64,000 bases of DNA. It comes from Myxococcaceae bacterium (GTDB taxonomy: Bacteria > Myxococcota_A > Polyangia > Polyangiales > Ga0077539). The stretch is taken from contig SCUS01000041.1 of NCBI GenBank assembly GCA_004297725.1, positions 124,001 to 188,000 on the forward strand. The letters are read 5' to 3'. Shown here one piece after another: positions 33,095 to 42,920 of the stretch (the first letter of the stretch is position 1; each line of letters opens with the position of its first letter). The notes beneath the pieces were generated by a model. That model had not been told where the DNA came from and did not search any database. It was given only the letters and a program-made list of their open reading frames with translations. A program made the position numbers and the translations under genes.

Positions 33095-34897
33095 CTACGG
33101 CGAGCTGAGGGAGACCAGCATGGAGAACGGCCCTTCGCCGGTCTCGGCGCCGTCGACGTAGATCGCGCGCACGCCCGAGCCCGGCGAGAGGCGGCTCGCG
33201 GGGAGCAACGACTGGAGCCCGCAGGCGTTGTCGTTGCAGAACTCCGTCGGCGAGTTGCCCTGGCGGGCGTAGAGCACGGTGTCCCAGGTGGCCCGGGTGA
33301 CCGTCGCGGTGTTGCAGGTGGACGCCCGCAGCGTGCCTCCGCGGTAGTCGGGACAGGTGGTGAAATAGAACATCGTCTCCGGGGAGTTTCCGCCGCCGCA
33401 GGTGGCGTCGCGGTAGTTCGTCGCGCCCGCCGTCGTGCCCGTCACGGTACGCGTCCCGCTCGACGGGATCGCCACCGCCGTATCCGTCGCGGGCAGAAAC
33501 TGCAGATGGACGTTGTAGCGACCGCGCGTCCCGCCGTTGCCGCTCACGCCCAGGAAGTAGGTTCCGGGGTCGAGGCGGCGCGTGATCTGACCCTGCCCCG
33601 TGCCGCACGCTCCGGCGTTGCACGCGACGATGGCGGACGCGGCGCAGGTGTCCTTCATGAGGAAGAGCATCGCGGGGTAGTCCGAGGTGAACGCGTCGGC
33701 GTAGAAGAGCAGCGGATTGGTGAGCTCGAAGCGATAGAAGACATCGGGCGCAGCGGCCATCCTGCGGCCGCACGACGGAGTGATGGAGTGCTCGGCGGCC
33801 GTGGTGAACCCCGAGAAGGTCTGCTGTCGGCTCAGCCAGGTGAAGAGCCCCGTCGCCGACGCGCACGCGTCGTTGGGCGGCGCGCCGGTGCCACAGAGGC
33901 GCTGGCTGCGCGAGGGGTCGGCGCAGAGCGCGTCGAGCGCGGGGCGGACGTACATCGACACGGAGGTGCCGCACAGCGGCGTGGAGCACACCGTCGCGGT
34001 GTTGCAGGTGCCGCCGCCGGGCCGCGCGACGGGGTGATAGTCGAGGTTCTCTCCGGGCAGGAGCGTGCGTCCGACGTGGATGCCCGCGAGGGTGTAGCCG
34101 TCGCTCTCGTAGACCCCGGAGCCCGCGTTGCCGACGAAGGTGTCGAGCGACGACACGAAGTAGTTCGTGCGGTGGGAGTTGTTCACCACGCTCCCCTCCA
34201 TGTCGATCTTCGCCGGGATGCCGTAGGGGAAGCCCACGACCTTGACGTGCTGTCCGGGGTCGAGCAGCCCCGCCTCGCGGCGCACCGGCGCCGGCTGGTG
34301 CCACCCGGTCACGCGGCCGGCCGTGCGAAGGATCGCGAAGTCGGGCTCGCCGAGGTCGGGGTCTCCGGCCTGCATGACAACGACCTCCCGGCACGGAATG
34401 ATATCGGTATAGGAGAGCGGGCGCCGCACGCCGGGCGCGATGTAGTGGTCATTGAAGACGAAGTGGGTGCGCGCGCAGGTCGCCGCGTCGGGCACGCAGT
34501 GGCCCGAGGTCAGCACCAGGTTGTCGTCGATGAGCGTGCCCGAACAGAACGCGTGCCGACGCTGCTCGGCGAAGCGCTCTCCGGGGCAGAGGTTGAGGAA
34601 CTCTCCCAGCGTGGGGCCGTCGAGCAGGGTCGGGAGGCCATCGGCATCGCTGCCGATGAACGACTCGTCCACCAGCGCCACCGTGGCCTGCTCGGCGTAG
34701 CTGCGCATCCACGCGCTCTCGTGCTCGAACACCTCCTTGCGATCGTCGTTCTCCGAGATGAGCGGCTGGCCTCCCCGCGGCGCAGGGTCGAGGCCATCGG
34801 GTGCGCATGCGCACAGTGAAGCCACCATGAGGGCCGCCAGCCGTCGCCCACCGCGCGCGAGACTCTCGCGGGCTCGATTGTTCCGGTGTTGAGTCAT
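33095..34897 (-). CDS. Trypsin-like (S1) serine protease lipoprotein with C-terminal PPC-type domains
   Basis: 600 residues; lipobox LCAC near residue 31. Chymotrypsin-fold protease: His in CSGTLIDDNLVLTSGHC, Asp in EPDFAILR, and Ser in VGNAGSGVYE, where GDSGGP is usual. The C-terminal part has two bacterial pre-peptidase-like beta domains (APDVFYRFELTNPLLFYADA...DPGTYFLGVSGNGG and a repeat near 470-590). Secreted, with several Cys that should form disulfides. GGAGG precedes the ATG on the minus strand. Confidence 0.85.
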   Translation of the reverse strand: MTQHRNNRARESLARGGRRLAALMVASLCACAPDGLDPAPRGGQPLISENDDRKEVFEHESAWMRSYAEQATVALVDESFIGSDADGLPTLLDGPTLGEFLNLCPGERFAEQRRHAFCSGTLIDDNLVLTSGHCVPDAATCARTHFVFNDHYIAPGVRRPLSYTDIIPCREVVVMQAGDPDLGEPDFAILRTAGRVTGWHQPAPVRREAGLLDPGQHVKVVGFPYGIPAKIDMEGSVVNNSHRTNYFVSSLDTFVGNAGSGVYESDGYTLAGIHVGRTLLPGENLDYHPVARPGGGTCNTATVCSTPLCGTSVSMYVRPALDALCADPSRSQRLCGTGAPPNDACASATGLFTWLSRQQTFSGFTTAAEHSITPSCGRRMAAAPDVFYRFELTNPLLFYADAFTSDYPAMLFLMKDTCAASAIVACNAGACGTGQGQITRRLDPGTYFLGVSGNGGTRGRYNVHLQFLPATDTAVAIPSSGTRTVTGTTAGATNYRDATCGGGNSPETMFYFTTCPDYRGGTLRASTCNTATVTRATWDTVLYARQGNSPTEFCNDNACGLQSLLPASRLSPGSGVRAIYVDGAETGEGPFSMLVSLSSP

Positions 34898-35166
34898 TGG
34901 CTACATCCTCCGTTCAGACCCGCGCACCACGGCGGACGACGGAGAGATGATCCGCACGATCCACCGCTCTCGGGCTCGGGCCACGAGGCTCGGCTGCAGC
35001 AGACGTGCCCCTCGGAAATCCCCGGCAGGAATCGAGGCATTCACCGCCCTCGTCGGCGATGCGGCGAGGACGTTTTGTGCGGGCGGCGCACCCCTGTTCG
35101 CACGCCCTGCACGGGCCTGCCTGCCTGCCGGGCCGAGGCTTGGGCTCGCCGTCCCGTCGCTCCCGC
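34898..35166. other. 269-base intergenic space
   Basis: No gene, RNA or strong repeat supported. It contains the ribosome site (GGAGG) of the protease gene on the minus strand and otherwise ordinary GC-rich sequence downstream of the nuclease gene. Confidence 0.4.
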
Positions 35167-36168
35167 TCAGCCGAAGGTCGCCACCACGGCGGCGTGGTCG
35201 GACTCCACGTCCTCCCTGCCCTCGCCCGTGCCGTCGCGCAGGTTCTCGTTGAGCACCCTCGCCCCGCGGAAGCGCCGCCAGAGCGCGCGGCTCACCAGGA
35301 TGTGGTCCACCTGCTGCCCCACCCCCCGATACAGGATCGTGTGCCGCTGCCCGGGCGGAACCGCCTTGACGCAGTGCTGTAGGATCCCTCGCTCCAGCGA
35401 GGCGGTGAGCTCGAGGTCGGCGTGGCGCCCCCTGGGCATGTCCGCGAGGTCCCCCGCGACCGAGCGCACCACCGAGGCCTCCGGGCCGTCGTTGAAATCG
35501 CCCAGCACCGCGAGCTGCGCCTGAGGGTCGCGCATCAGCCGGGCGTCGACCCGAGAGCGCAGGTAGAGGGCCTCGGCGAGGCGCAGCACCGTGGCCCGCG
35601 CCGCCCCCTCCGCGGCGGCGTAGTGGCCGCTCTCCCCGGTGGACTCGCCCCCGGCGTCGACCCGCGGAACCGGCCGCGGCGACTTCATGTGCACCACCAT
35701 CAGCGCCAGCGAGCTCTGGTCGGGGAGCGTGACGGTCACCTCCAGCACGCCCCGCTTGGACTGGATGCGCGAGCCGAAGGGCCTCGGGTCGCCCTCCGCG
35801 AAGACCGGGAAGGCCAGCTCGCCCGCGCCGTGGGTCTCGACCCCGGAGATGGGGAAGCGCGAGAGCAGCCCGCACGCGATGCCGCGGCTGTCGGTGACGC
35901 CCGCGACCGCGGGGAGGTAGCGGCCGTCCGCGAGCGTTCCTCGCAGGGCGTCGAGCACGTGGGCGCCTTCGATCTCCTGGAAGGCGATGACGTCGGCGTC
36001 GGTGCGGGCGACCGCCGTGGCCACGGCCTCGAGCTTGCGATGGAAGAGCGTGCGCGCCCGGCGCTGGGCCCAGATGCCGAAGCCCTCGCGGTCGAGCTGG
36101 CCGATCACATGGGGGACCGCGTCATCGAAGAAGTCACGGCAGTTGAAGGTCGCGATGCGGAATTCCAT
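35167..36168 (-). CDS. Endonuclease/exonuclease/phosphatase (EEP) family hydrolase
   Basis: 333 residues. EEP fold: N-terminal RIATFNCRDFF (metal Asn), DVIAFQEIEG (metal Glu), HMKSP (His), VLGDFNDGPE (Asp/Asn) and the C-terminal VESDHAAVVATF catalytic Asp-His. Substrate may be DNA or a phosphoester; soluble and without a signal peptide, so intracellular. Follows proA by eight bases, so they are probably one transcript. Confidence 0.88.
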   Translation of the reverse strand: MEFRIATFNCRDFFDDAVPHVIGQLDREGFGIWAQRRARTLFHRKLEAVATAVARTDADVIAFQEIEGAHVLDALRGTLADGRYLPAVAGVTDSRGIACGLLSRFPISGVETHGAGELAFPVFAEGDPRPFGSRIQSKRGVLEVTVTLPDQSSLALMVVHMKSPRPVPRVDAGGESTGESGHYAAAEGAARATVLRLAEALYLRSRVDARLMRDPQAQLAVLGDFNDGPEASVVRSVAGDLADMPRGRHADLELTASLERGILQHCVKAVPPGQRHTILYRGVGQQVDHILVSRALWRRFRGARVLNENLRDGTGEGREDVESDHAAVVATFG

Positions 36169-36176
36169 GGGCCGAG

Positions 36177-37439
36177 CTACACCGCGCCTCGGACCTGCCC
36201 GGCGCCCCGCACCACGAACTTCTCCGTGGTGAGCTCGCGCGCCGACATGGGTCCGAAGGCGTGCATGCGGCTCGTGGAGATGCCGATCTCCGCGCCGAGC
36301 CCGAGCTCTCCGCCGTCGTTGAAGCGCGTGGAGGCGTTGAGCAGCACGCACGACGCGGTCACCTCGCGCAGGAAGCGCTCTCCCGCCTCGCGGTCGGCGG
36401 TGACGATGGCCGCGCTGTGCTCGGTGCCGTGCCGGGCGATGTGCGCCATCGCGGCGTCGAGGTCGTCGACCACCCGCACCGCCAGCACCAGCCCGAGGTA
36501 CTCCGTGTCCCAGTCCTCCGGGGTCGCCGCCGCCGAGGGGACCTCCGCCCGGCGCAGCACCTCCCTCGCGGTCTCGTCGGCGCGTAGCTCGACGCCCGCC
36601 GCGTGGAGCCGACGGCCCAGCGACGGCAGCAGCGCGTCGGCCACCGCGCGGTGCACCAGCAGCGTCTCGGCGGCGTTGCACACCCCGGGGCGCTGCACCT
36701 TGGCGTTGACGGTGATGGCCTCGGCCATCGGGAGCTCGGCCGCGCGGTCGACGTAGACGTGGCAGACGCCCGCCCCGTGGCGGATCACCGGCACCCGCGC
36801 GTTGGCGTCGACGAAGGCCATGAGCGCGGGCCCCCCCCGGGGGATGGCGAGGTCGACCCGGCCGGTGGCCTGGAGCAGCTCGGTGACGCGGGCGCGGTCG
36901 GGGTCGGTGACCAGGCTGACGGCGTTGGGGTCGAGGCCGCTCGAAGAGAGCCCGGCGCGCACCGCCGTGGCGAGGGCGGCGTTGCTGCGAAGGGCCTCGG
37001 AGCCGCCTCGGAGCACCACGGCGTTGCCCGAGCGCAGCGTGAGGGCGGCGCTCTCGGCGGTGACGTTGGGGCGGGCCTCGTAGATGACCGCGATGACCCC
37101 GAGGGGGATGCGACGGCGGGCGATCTGGAGGCCGTTGGGGCGGGTGCCGAGCGAGCGCTCCTCGTCGAGGGGATCGGGCATCGCGGCCACCTCGCGAACG
37201 GCCGCGATGACCCCGTCGAGGCGGGAGGGCGTGAGGGCCAGGCGGTCGCGCATCGCGGCCCCGAGGGACTCCGGGGCGAGCCGGAGGTCTTCGGCGTTGG
37301 CGGCGAGGATGGCGTCGCGGTGGGCGTCGAGGCTGCGCGCCACGGACTCGATCGCGGCGGTGCGCTCGGAGGCGGTGCTGCGGGCGAGCGAGCGCTGGGC
37401 GGTGCGGGCGTCGGAGAGTAGGCCGTCGAGGGTCGCCAT
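36177..37439 (-). CDS. proA: Gamma-glutamyl phosphate reductase (ProA)
   Basis: 420 residues, family length. NADPH-dependent reduction of gamma-glutamyl phosphate to glutamate semialdehyde in proline synthesis. Aldehyde dehydrogenase-like; the catalytic Cys lies in VQRPGVCNAAETLLVH, with RRIPLGVIAVIYEARPNVT and the C-terminal GPMSARELTTEKFVVRG signature. TACCTT (37449-37454, minus strand) lies nine bases before the ATG with no Shine-Dalgarno, a possible leaderless start. proB is about 9 kb away, not adjacent. Confidence 0.96.
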   Translation of the reverse strand: MATLDGLLSDARTAQRSLARSTASERTAAIESVARSLDAHRDAILAANAEDLRLAPESLGAAMRDRLALTPSRLDGVIAAVREVAAMPDPLDEERSLGTRPNGLQIARRRIPLGVIAVIYEARPNVTAESAALTLRSGNAVVLRGGSEALRSNAALATAVRAGLSSSGLDPNAVSLVTDPDRARVTELLQATGRVDLAIPRGGPALMAFVDANARVPVIRHGAGVCHVYVDRAAELPMAEAITVNAKVQRPGVCNAAETLLVHRAVADALLPSLGRRLHAAGVELRADETAREVLRRAEVPSAAATPEDWDTEYLGLVLAVRVVDDLDAAMAHIARHGTEHSAAIVTADREAGERFLREVTASCVLLNASTRFNDGGELGLGAEIGISTSRMHAFGPMSARELTTEKFVVRGAGQVRGAV

Positions 37440-37480
37440 GACCCGGCGAAGGTAGCACCATCGACCGGCGCTTCGTGCGG

Positions 37481-37486
37481 TACGAT
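37481..37486 (+). promoter_or_regulatory. TACGAT -10-like element eight bases before the GNAT start
   Basis: TACGAT ends eight bases before the ATG at 37495. The GGAG between them is only two bases from the ATG and too close to act as a ribosome site, so the transcript may be leaderless. An identical element precedes rnhA. Confidence 0.4.
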
Positions 37487-37494
37487 GCGGAGCG

Positions 37495-38184
37495 ATGAGC
37501 GACGTCGACGCCCCGAACGGTGCGGCCCCCGAAGAGCCCTCGATCCTCGTGCGGAGGATTCACCGCCGAGACCTGAACAAGGTCTGGGAGTTCCTGAAGC
37601 TGTGCTTTCGGGTGGTGAACCGCGAGACGCTGGAGTACCAGCGGCCCCGCTCGAAGAAGCGCTTCCTGGAGGTCTACGAGGAGGAAGGGGTCGAGCAGCT
37701 CCTCTTCGAGGTGGCCAGCGAGGACAGCACGGAGATCGTCGCGTACGCCGAGTGCGCCTTCGAGATCACCGGCGCGGACAACTGGATGAACGAGAGCTTC
37801 TTCACCCGGCGCGACATGCGGCCGATGTTCGTCGAGGAGCTCGCGGTGCACCCGGGCTACCAGGGCCGCGGCGTAGGGAGCTTCGCCCTGGAGCAGCTGG
37901 AGCACCTCGCCCGCGTGCGGGGCTGCACCCACCTGGTGCTGGAGGTCGCGGAGAACAACAAGAACGCGCTGCAGTTCTATCGGGGCAGGCACTTCACCAA
38001 GCTCGACGCCGCGGTGTTCATGGCGAAGCGGGTGAGCAACGACGAGGAGCTGCTGCCGCCGCGCCCTCTCAGCCGCCGGGTGGCCTCGGAGCCCGGGGCC
38101 GCGAAGAAGCCCGTGAAGAAGCCGAGCGTGAAGGCACCGAAGCGGGAGCCCGCCGCGGCGACCACGGCGAAGAAGAAGGCGTAG
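37495..38184 (+). CDS. GNAT-family N-acetyltransferase with basic Lys/Ala/Pro tail
   Basis: 229 residues. Residues about 18-175 form a GNAT fold; the acetyl-CoA motif is VHPGYQGRGVGSFALEQ (Q-x-x-G-x-G). The last ~45 residues are Lys/Ala/Pro-rich (KKPVKKPSVKAPKREP, then AKKKA), like histone-H1-type tails found in some GC-rich bacteria, and may bind nucleic acid. Substrate unknown. Divergent from proA. Confidence 0.82.
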   Translation: MSDVDAPNGAAPEEPSILVRRIHRRDLNKVWEFLKLCFRVVNRETLEYQRPRSKKRFLEVYEEEGVEQLLFEVASEDSTEIVAYAECAFEITGADNWMNESFFTRRDMRPMFVEELAVHPGYQGRGVGSFALEQLEHLARVRGCTHLVLEVAENNKNALQFYRGRHFTKLDAAVFMAKRVSNDEELLPPRPLSRRVASEPGAAKKPVKKPSVKAPKREPAAATTAKKKA

Positions 38185-38185
38185 C

Positions 38186-38434
38186 TCAGAAGGGCGCCTG
38201 GCGGACGGCGCGCACCACCGTGGGGACGAAGGCGCGCCGGGGCTCCGGGGCCTGGTAGTGGAGCGCGCTGCGGGACTGGATCCAGTAGTAGGGGCGCGGC
38301 ACCACGCCATCGACGTGGATCACCACCGGAGGAGCCTCGGCGGCGCGGCGCTGCGCGGCGGGCGCCGGGGGCGTCTGGGCGAGCGAGAGGGCGGGTGCGA
38401 GCGAGAGGCCGAGGGCCAGCGCGAGGGTCTTCAT
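38186..38434 (-). CDS. Small exported protein of unknown function
   Basis: 82 residues from the ATG at 38434. Signal peptide MKTLALALGLSLAPALSLAQ, then a Pro/Ala/Arg-rich mature part with VVIHVDGVVPRPYYWIQSR. No family recognised. Downstream of the RCC1 lipoprotein by 35 bases on the same strand, possibly cotranscribed. Confidence 0.55.
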   Translation of the reverse strand: MKTLALALGLSLAPALSLAQTPPAPAAQRRAAEAPPVVIHVDGVVPRPYYWIQSRSALHYQAPEPRRAFVPTVVRAVRQAPF

Positions 38435-38469
38435 GGAGAGTTGAAGACGCGCGGGGAGCGCGAAGGGTC

Positions 38470-40647
38470 TCAGAGCGTGTAGTGGACGGCGGTGCCGTTG
38501 TCGCCGACGGCCCAGACGTCGCCGGCCGAGGCGCCCCACACGCTGCGGAGCGTCGCGGTGGTGCCCGAGGGGATGCTCGACCAGCGGGCGCCGTCCCAGT
38601 GGAGGATGGTGCCTCCCTCGCCCACGGCCCAGACGTCGTTGGGCGCGGCGCCCCAGACGCCGTAGAGGGTCGAGAGCGAGCCGGTGAGCACGTTCGACCA
38701 GGCGGTGCCGTTGAAGTGGCGGGCGGCGCTTCGGCCCACCAGCCAGACGTCGCTGGCCCCGGAGCCCCAGATGCCGAAGTAGGCCGACGAGCCGGCCGCG
38801 GGCTCCGCCGCCCAGGCGGTGCCGTTGTAGCGGTAGACGCCCGCCCCGACGGCGCGCACGTCCGTCGCCGAGCTCCCCCAGACGGCGTAGAGCTCCTGCC
38901 CCATCGGGAGCCCGGCGGAGGCGTTGCTCCAGCGGGTTCCGTCGAAGCGCGCGGCCGCGCCGACGCCCACCGCGAAGACCGCGCCCGGGCCCTGCGCCCA
39001 CATGGCGACGAGCTCCAGCGCGGGGAGAGGCATCGACTGCGCGAGCATCGCGCCGCTGCCCTGGAGGAAGATCCCGAGGCCACGCTTGGCCGAGCCGTTG
39101 GTCGGGATGGTGAGCCCGGAGACGAAGACCGTCGTCCCTGCCCCGGTGACCCCGCGGAGGATCAGCGGATAGGGGGTGAGCGCCCAGGCGGAGCCGTTCC
39201 ACCGGGCGAGGGTGCGAGGGGCGACGGCGACGACGTTGTTGCCCGCGCTGCCCCAGATGCCCGTGAAGGTCTCGGTCGCGCGGGTGGGCACGACGGCCCA
39301 GCGACCGGGCACGGTGCCGGGCCCGGTGCCCGTGTCCGTGGGCACGCCGCCGTCGGTCACCGTCGGCCCGCCGGGGATCGGGTCGAAGCCCACCACCCGA
39401 GCCAGCGTGCGCCCCGCCCCGCCGGTGGTGATCTCCCCGCGGCCGAGCTGCGCGTTCTGGTCGCCGCCCCAGCACACGACCTCGCCCGTTCCGCGCACGG
39501 CGCACGCGTAGTCGGCGCCGACGCTCAGCTGAAACGCGTTGGCGAGACCCGTCACCGGACCGGGCCTCGGACGGTCGGCGGTGGTCCCGTCGCCGAGCTG
39601 CCCCGCGGTGCCCTGCCCCCAGCACTGCACCACCCCGGTGCGGAGCCGGGCGCAGGTCTCACGGCCGCCCGCCGCGACCTCCGCGACGTTGCCGAGGCCC
39701 GCGACCGCGACGGGGCTGCTGCGGTCGCTCGTCGCGCCGTCTCCGAGCTGCCCGAGCGTGCCGTTGCCCCAGCACGACACCTCGCCGTTCGCCCTCACCG
39801 CGCAGGAGTGCGCGAGCCCGGCGGTGATGCCCGTCGCGTCGACCAGCGCCCCCACCGACACGGGCGTCGCGCTGTTGGCCATGGTGCCGTTGCCGAGCTG
39901 ACCCTTGTCGTTGGCGCCCCAGCAGAGGACGCCGCCGTTGGCTCGCACCGCGCAGGTGTGCTGGCGCCCCGCGGCGATGCTCACGATGTCGTCGGCGCCG
40001 CTCACGGTGGTCGGGCGCTGCCGGTCGGAGGGGGTGGAGTCTCCCACCTGACCGAGGTTGTTCTGACCGAAGCACGCGACCTGGCCCGAGCGGCGGAGCA
40101 CGCAGGTGTGCGTCTCTCCGACCGAGACCTGCGTGGCGTCGTCGATCTGCACCACCTCGACGGGCATCCGCCGGTCGAGCAGGGTGCCGTCGCCGAGCTG
40201 GCCGTTGCGGTTGGCTCCCCAGCAGACGACGCGGCCGTTGGCTCGCACCGCGCACGCGTGGAAGCTGCCGACGGAGACCTGCGCGGCGTCGCTCACGCCC
40301 GCGACGCTCACCGCGGCGGCGCGGGTCATCGTGGTGCCGTCGCCGAGGATGCCGCCGCGGTTGTTGCCCCAGCAGCCGATGGTGCCGTCGGGTCGGCGGG
40401 CGCAGGCCGAGGCGTTGCCCGCGGACACCTGCACGCCGCCGCCGTCGGTGCGCATCGACGCGGGCCCGGTGTCCCTCGGGGGGGTGCCACCCCGGTCGGT
40501 GACGCCGTTGCCTGCGTCGCCGTTCACCGGCGTGGAGCCCGCGTCCATCTCGTCGCCGGGGCCGCCCACCAGCACCGGGTCGGCCGGGGTGCAGCTCACG
40601 AGCCAGACCAGCGGGGCGCCCATCCATCGAAGCGTGCGTGTCTTCAT
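38470..40647 (-). CDS. Lipoprotein with two beta-propellers (RCC1 repeats plus a WxxDVWAVG repeat set)
   Basis: 725 residues from the ATG at 40647; lipobox LVSC. After an Asp/Gly linker, seven RCC1-type repeats (about 85-390), each like [20 protein letters not shown] and QLGDGT, with a disulfide-type Cys pair per blade. A second set of about six repeats follows (430-725) of the form [16 protein letters not shown] and FNGTAWS. Two propellers on one lipoprotein suggest a surface protein that binds partners rather than an enzyme. Upstream in-frame codons to 40776 look spurious. Confidence 0.82.
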   Translation of the reverse strand: MKTRTLRWMGAPLVWLVSCTPADPVLVGGPGDEMDAGSTPVNGDAGNGVTDRGGTPPRDTGPASMRTDGGGVQVSAGNASACARRPDGTIGCWGNNRGGILGDGTTMTRAAAVSVAGVSDAAQVSVGSFHACAVRANGRVVCWGANRNGQLGDGTLLDRRMPVEVVQIDDATQVSVGETHTCVLRRSGQVACFGQNNLGQVGDSTPSDRQRPTTVSGADDIVSIAAGRQHTCAVRANGGVLCWGANDKGQLGNGTMANSATPVSVGALVDATGITAGLAHSCAVRANGEVSCWGNGTLGQLGDGATSDRSSPVAVAGLGNVAEVAAGGRETCARLRTGVVQCWGQGTAGQLGDGTTADRPRPGPVTGLANAFQLSVGADYACAVRGTGEVVCWGGDQNAQLGRGEITTGGAGRTLARVVGFDPIPGGPTVTDGGVPTDTGTGPGTVPGRWAVVPTRATETFTGIWGSAGNNVVAVAPRTLARWNGSAWALTPYPLILRGVTGAGTTVFVSGLTIPTNGSAKRGLGIFLQGSGAMLAQSMPLPALELVAMWAQGPGAVFAVGVGAAARFDGTRWSNASAGLPMGQELYAVWGSSATDVRAVGAGVYRYNGTAWAAEPAAGSSAYFGIWGSGASDVWLVGRSAARHFNGTAWSNVLTGSLSTLYGVWGAAPNDVWAVGEGGTILHWDGARWSSIPSGTTATLRSVWGASAGDVWAVGDNGTAVHYTL

Positions 40648-40733
40648 CGTGTCGTGGCGCGAACCTAGCGCGCGATGCCGGGGGCCGGAAACGCCCACAT
40701 GACGAAACCTCGCGGTCGGGGGTCGGGCTTTCG

Positions 40734-40739
40734 TACGAT
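40734..40739 (+). promoter_or_regulatory. TACGAT -10-like element nine bases before rnhA
   Basis: TACGAT ends nine bases before the GTG at 40749, with no Shine-Dalgarno between; the same layout as at 37481. Suggests a leaderless transcript. Confidence 0.4.
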
Positions 40740-40748
40740 CCATGTCCC

Positions 40749-41222
40749 GTGAGCGACGAAGCCCCTGTTTCCGCACCGATCCCCGTGACGATCTACACCG
40801 ACGGCGGCGCGAAGCCGAACCCCGACGGGCCTGGAGGCTGGGCGGCCCTGCTGATCAGCGGAAACCAGCGGAGGGAGATCTCCGGCGGCGAGCCGAAGAC
40901 CACCAACAACCGCATGGAGCTCATGGCCGCGATCTCCGCGCTGGAGGAGCTGAAGAAGCCCTGCGTGGTGACGCTCTGGACCGACAGCCAGTACCTGCGC
41001 AACGGCATCACCGAGTGGATGCCCAACTGGGTGAAGCGCGGGTGGAAGACCGCCGCCAAGCAGCCCGTGAAGAACCAGGACCTCTGGCAGCGGCTGCACC
41101 GCGTGGCGGAGCGGCACCAGGTGACCTGGAAGTGGGTGAAGGCCCACAACGGGCACCCCCTCAACGAGCGGGTCGACGCGATGGCGACCGCGGCGAGGGA
41201 GAAGATCGAGCGCGGAGAGTGA
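40749..41222 (+). CDS. rnhA: Ribonuclease HI
   Basis: 157 residues from the GTG at 40749. Cleaves RNA in RNA-DNA hybrids during replication and repair. The metal-binding carboxylates D-E-D-D are D18 (YTDGG), E57 (RMEL), D79 (WTDSQ) and D143 (RVDAMA), and H133 lies in the active-site loop [12 protein letters not shown]. Length matches the E. coli enzyme. A TACGAT element is nine bases upstream; no Shine-Dalgarno is seen. Confidence 0.95.
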   Translation: MSDEAPVSAPIPVTIYTDGGAKPNPDGPGGWAALLISGNQRREISGGEPKTTNNRMELMAAISALEELKKPCVVTLWTDSQYLRNGITEWMPNWVKRGWKTAAKQPVKNQDLWQRLHRVAERHQVTWKWVKAHNGHPLNERVDAMATAAREKIERGE

Positions 41223-41294
41223 GTCGTCGCGGTGGGAGATCGGGCTCCGCGCGGGTCATGGACACCACCGCCATGCATTGAGAGAGTCGCCGCC

Positions 41295-42920
41295 ATGTCC
41301 AACCCAGAGGAGTCGACGCGTCCGACGGTCGCGCGAGAGAGTGAGTTCTTCGTCCCCGGTGGTCGCCAGAGCAGGCCGCCGGGGGAGCGCCCGAGCGTGC
41401 CGCCGCCGGGGGAGCGCATCAGCTCGCCGGACGTCGGCCGCGGCCGCGACTACGAGACGCTCGAGGGCGCGAGCGGGCGCGAGGTGTTCTTCCGCCCGCG
41501 GCGATACAGCCCGAAGGACTTCGAGGGCATCGAGCCGGTCATCGAGGTCACGCACGCGGGGGTGACGCACCCGTGCGAGCTGCAGGACGTCTCGCAGAAC
41601 GGCGTGGCCTTCGTGTGGCCCGTGTCGACGCACGTCTCCGTGGGCGACGCCATCGAGCGCCTCGCGGTGAGCTTCGACCAGCACACGGTCTACCGCGGCG
41701 CGGCGCAGGTCACGACGGTGCGCGAGCTCGACGGGCGCGTGGTGGTGGGCGCGTCGTTCAGCGAGTCGCTGATGAACATCGACGACGTGATGCACCTGCG
41801 CGACGTGCGCCTCTGGAGCGAAGGCGAGGCGCAGCTGCTGCTCGCCCGCTCGCGGCCGTGGTTCGTCGAGGGGCACGAGCGCTTCAAGTCGCTGGTGGCC
41901 GAGCTGCGGCTCTTCTTCGAGGACTCCGACGCCAGGCTCTCCGCGCTCGAGGCCCGGCTGCCCTCGCACCTCCTCACCGGCGAGATGCACACCGCCGCGC
42001 GCAACGCCCTCATCGACCAGCTCCGGCGCGACTTCGTCCCGGAGTTCGTGCGCTACTCCGAGGCCATCGACGCCGCGCTGCGGAGCGTCCCGGAGGCCGA
42101 GCAGGCGCCCCTCAAGGACTACTCGCTGCGCATGCTCCACGACTACTTCATGCGCGCGCCCTTCATGCACCGGTGCCGCACGAAGCCGCTCGGATACCCG
42201 GGCGACTACGAGGTCATGCGGTACATCTACGAGCGGCAGTTCGAGGGCGCCACGCTCTTCGGCCGGGCGCTCCACCTGGCCGTGGTGTGGACCCGCGGGG
42301 CCCACGCGGTGCGGTGCCGCAAGGACGTGGTGCGGGCCCGCCTCGACGCGATGCTCGACAACCCGACGGTCACCGGCCGTCCCATCCGCATCGCCTCGGT
42401 GGCCGCGGGGCCCGCGCAGGAGATCGTCGAGCTGCTCGCGCAGCGCCACCGGCCGACGCCGCCGGTGGAGTTTCTCCTCTTCGATCAGGACCCGCTGGCC
42501 CTCTCGTATGCCCAGGGGCGGATGTCCCGGCACATCGCCAACAACCCCTCGGTGAAGGTGGTCTTCCTCCACGACTCCATCAAGCGGCTGCTCCACGACC
42601 CGACGCTCTTCAAGGGCTTCGGGCCCTTCGACATGATCTTCTGCGCGGGGCTCTTCGACTACCTGCGATTCCCCACGGCGGTGAACCTCTGCCGGAACTT
42701 CTATGACAACCTCAACCCGGGTGGCATGGCGTTCGTCGGCAACATGGTCCAGGAGAACCCTTGCAAGTGGTTCCTCGAGCACCACCTGGAGTGGTTCCTG
42801 CTGCTGCGCACCCGCGAGGAGATGATGGCCTACGCGAGCGCGGCGGCCCCTGAGGCCGAGGTCGCCATCCTCGAGGACGGCACGGGCATCAACCCCTTCG
42901 TCACCATGCGCAAGCCGTGA
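41295..42920 (+). CDS. PilZ-domain protein fused to a PhcB-like SAM-dependent methyltransferase
   Basis: 541 residues from the ATG at 41295. Residues about 60-180 are a PilZ-like domain with DVSQNG (98-103), the second c-di-GMP motif; the Arg motif before it (GREVFFRPRR) does not exactly fit RxxxR, so binding is uncertain. Residues about 200-541 match the methyltransferase type related to Ralstonia PhcB: KPLGYPGDYEVMRYIYERQF near 297, the SAM loop IASVAAGPAQEIVELL near 366, LLFDQDPLALSYAQGRM after it. PhcB makes hydroxy fatty acid methyl esters as quorum signals. Its stop overlaps the hybrid kinase gene (GTGA), as phcB is followed by phcS/phcR in Ralstonia. Confidence 0.78.
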   Translation: MSNPEESTRPTVARESEFFVPGGRQSRPPGERPSVPPPGERISSPDVGRGRDYETLEGASGREVFFRPRRYSPKDFEGIEPVIEVTHAGVTHPCELQDVSQNGVAFVWPVSTHVSVGDAIERLAVSFDQHTVYRGAAQVTTVRELDGRVVVGASFSESLMNIDDVMHLRDVRLWSEGEAQLLLARSRPWFVEGHERFKSLVAELRLFFEDSDARLSALEARLPSHLLTGEMHTAARNALIDQLRRDFVPEFVRYSEAIDAALRSVPEAEQAPLKDYSLRMLHDYFMRAPFMHRCRTKPLGYPGDYEVMRYIYERQFEGATLFGRALHLAVVWTRGAHAVRCRKDVVRARLDAMLDNPTVTGRPIRIASVAAGPAQEIVELLAQRHRPTPPVEFLLFDQDPLALSYAQGRMSRHIANNPSVKVVFLHDSIKRLLHDPTLFKGFGPFDMIFCAGLFDYLRFPTAVNLCRNFYDNLNPGGMAFVGNMVQENPCKWFLEHHLEWFLLLRTREEMMAYASAAAPEAEVAILEDGTGINPFVTMRKP

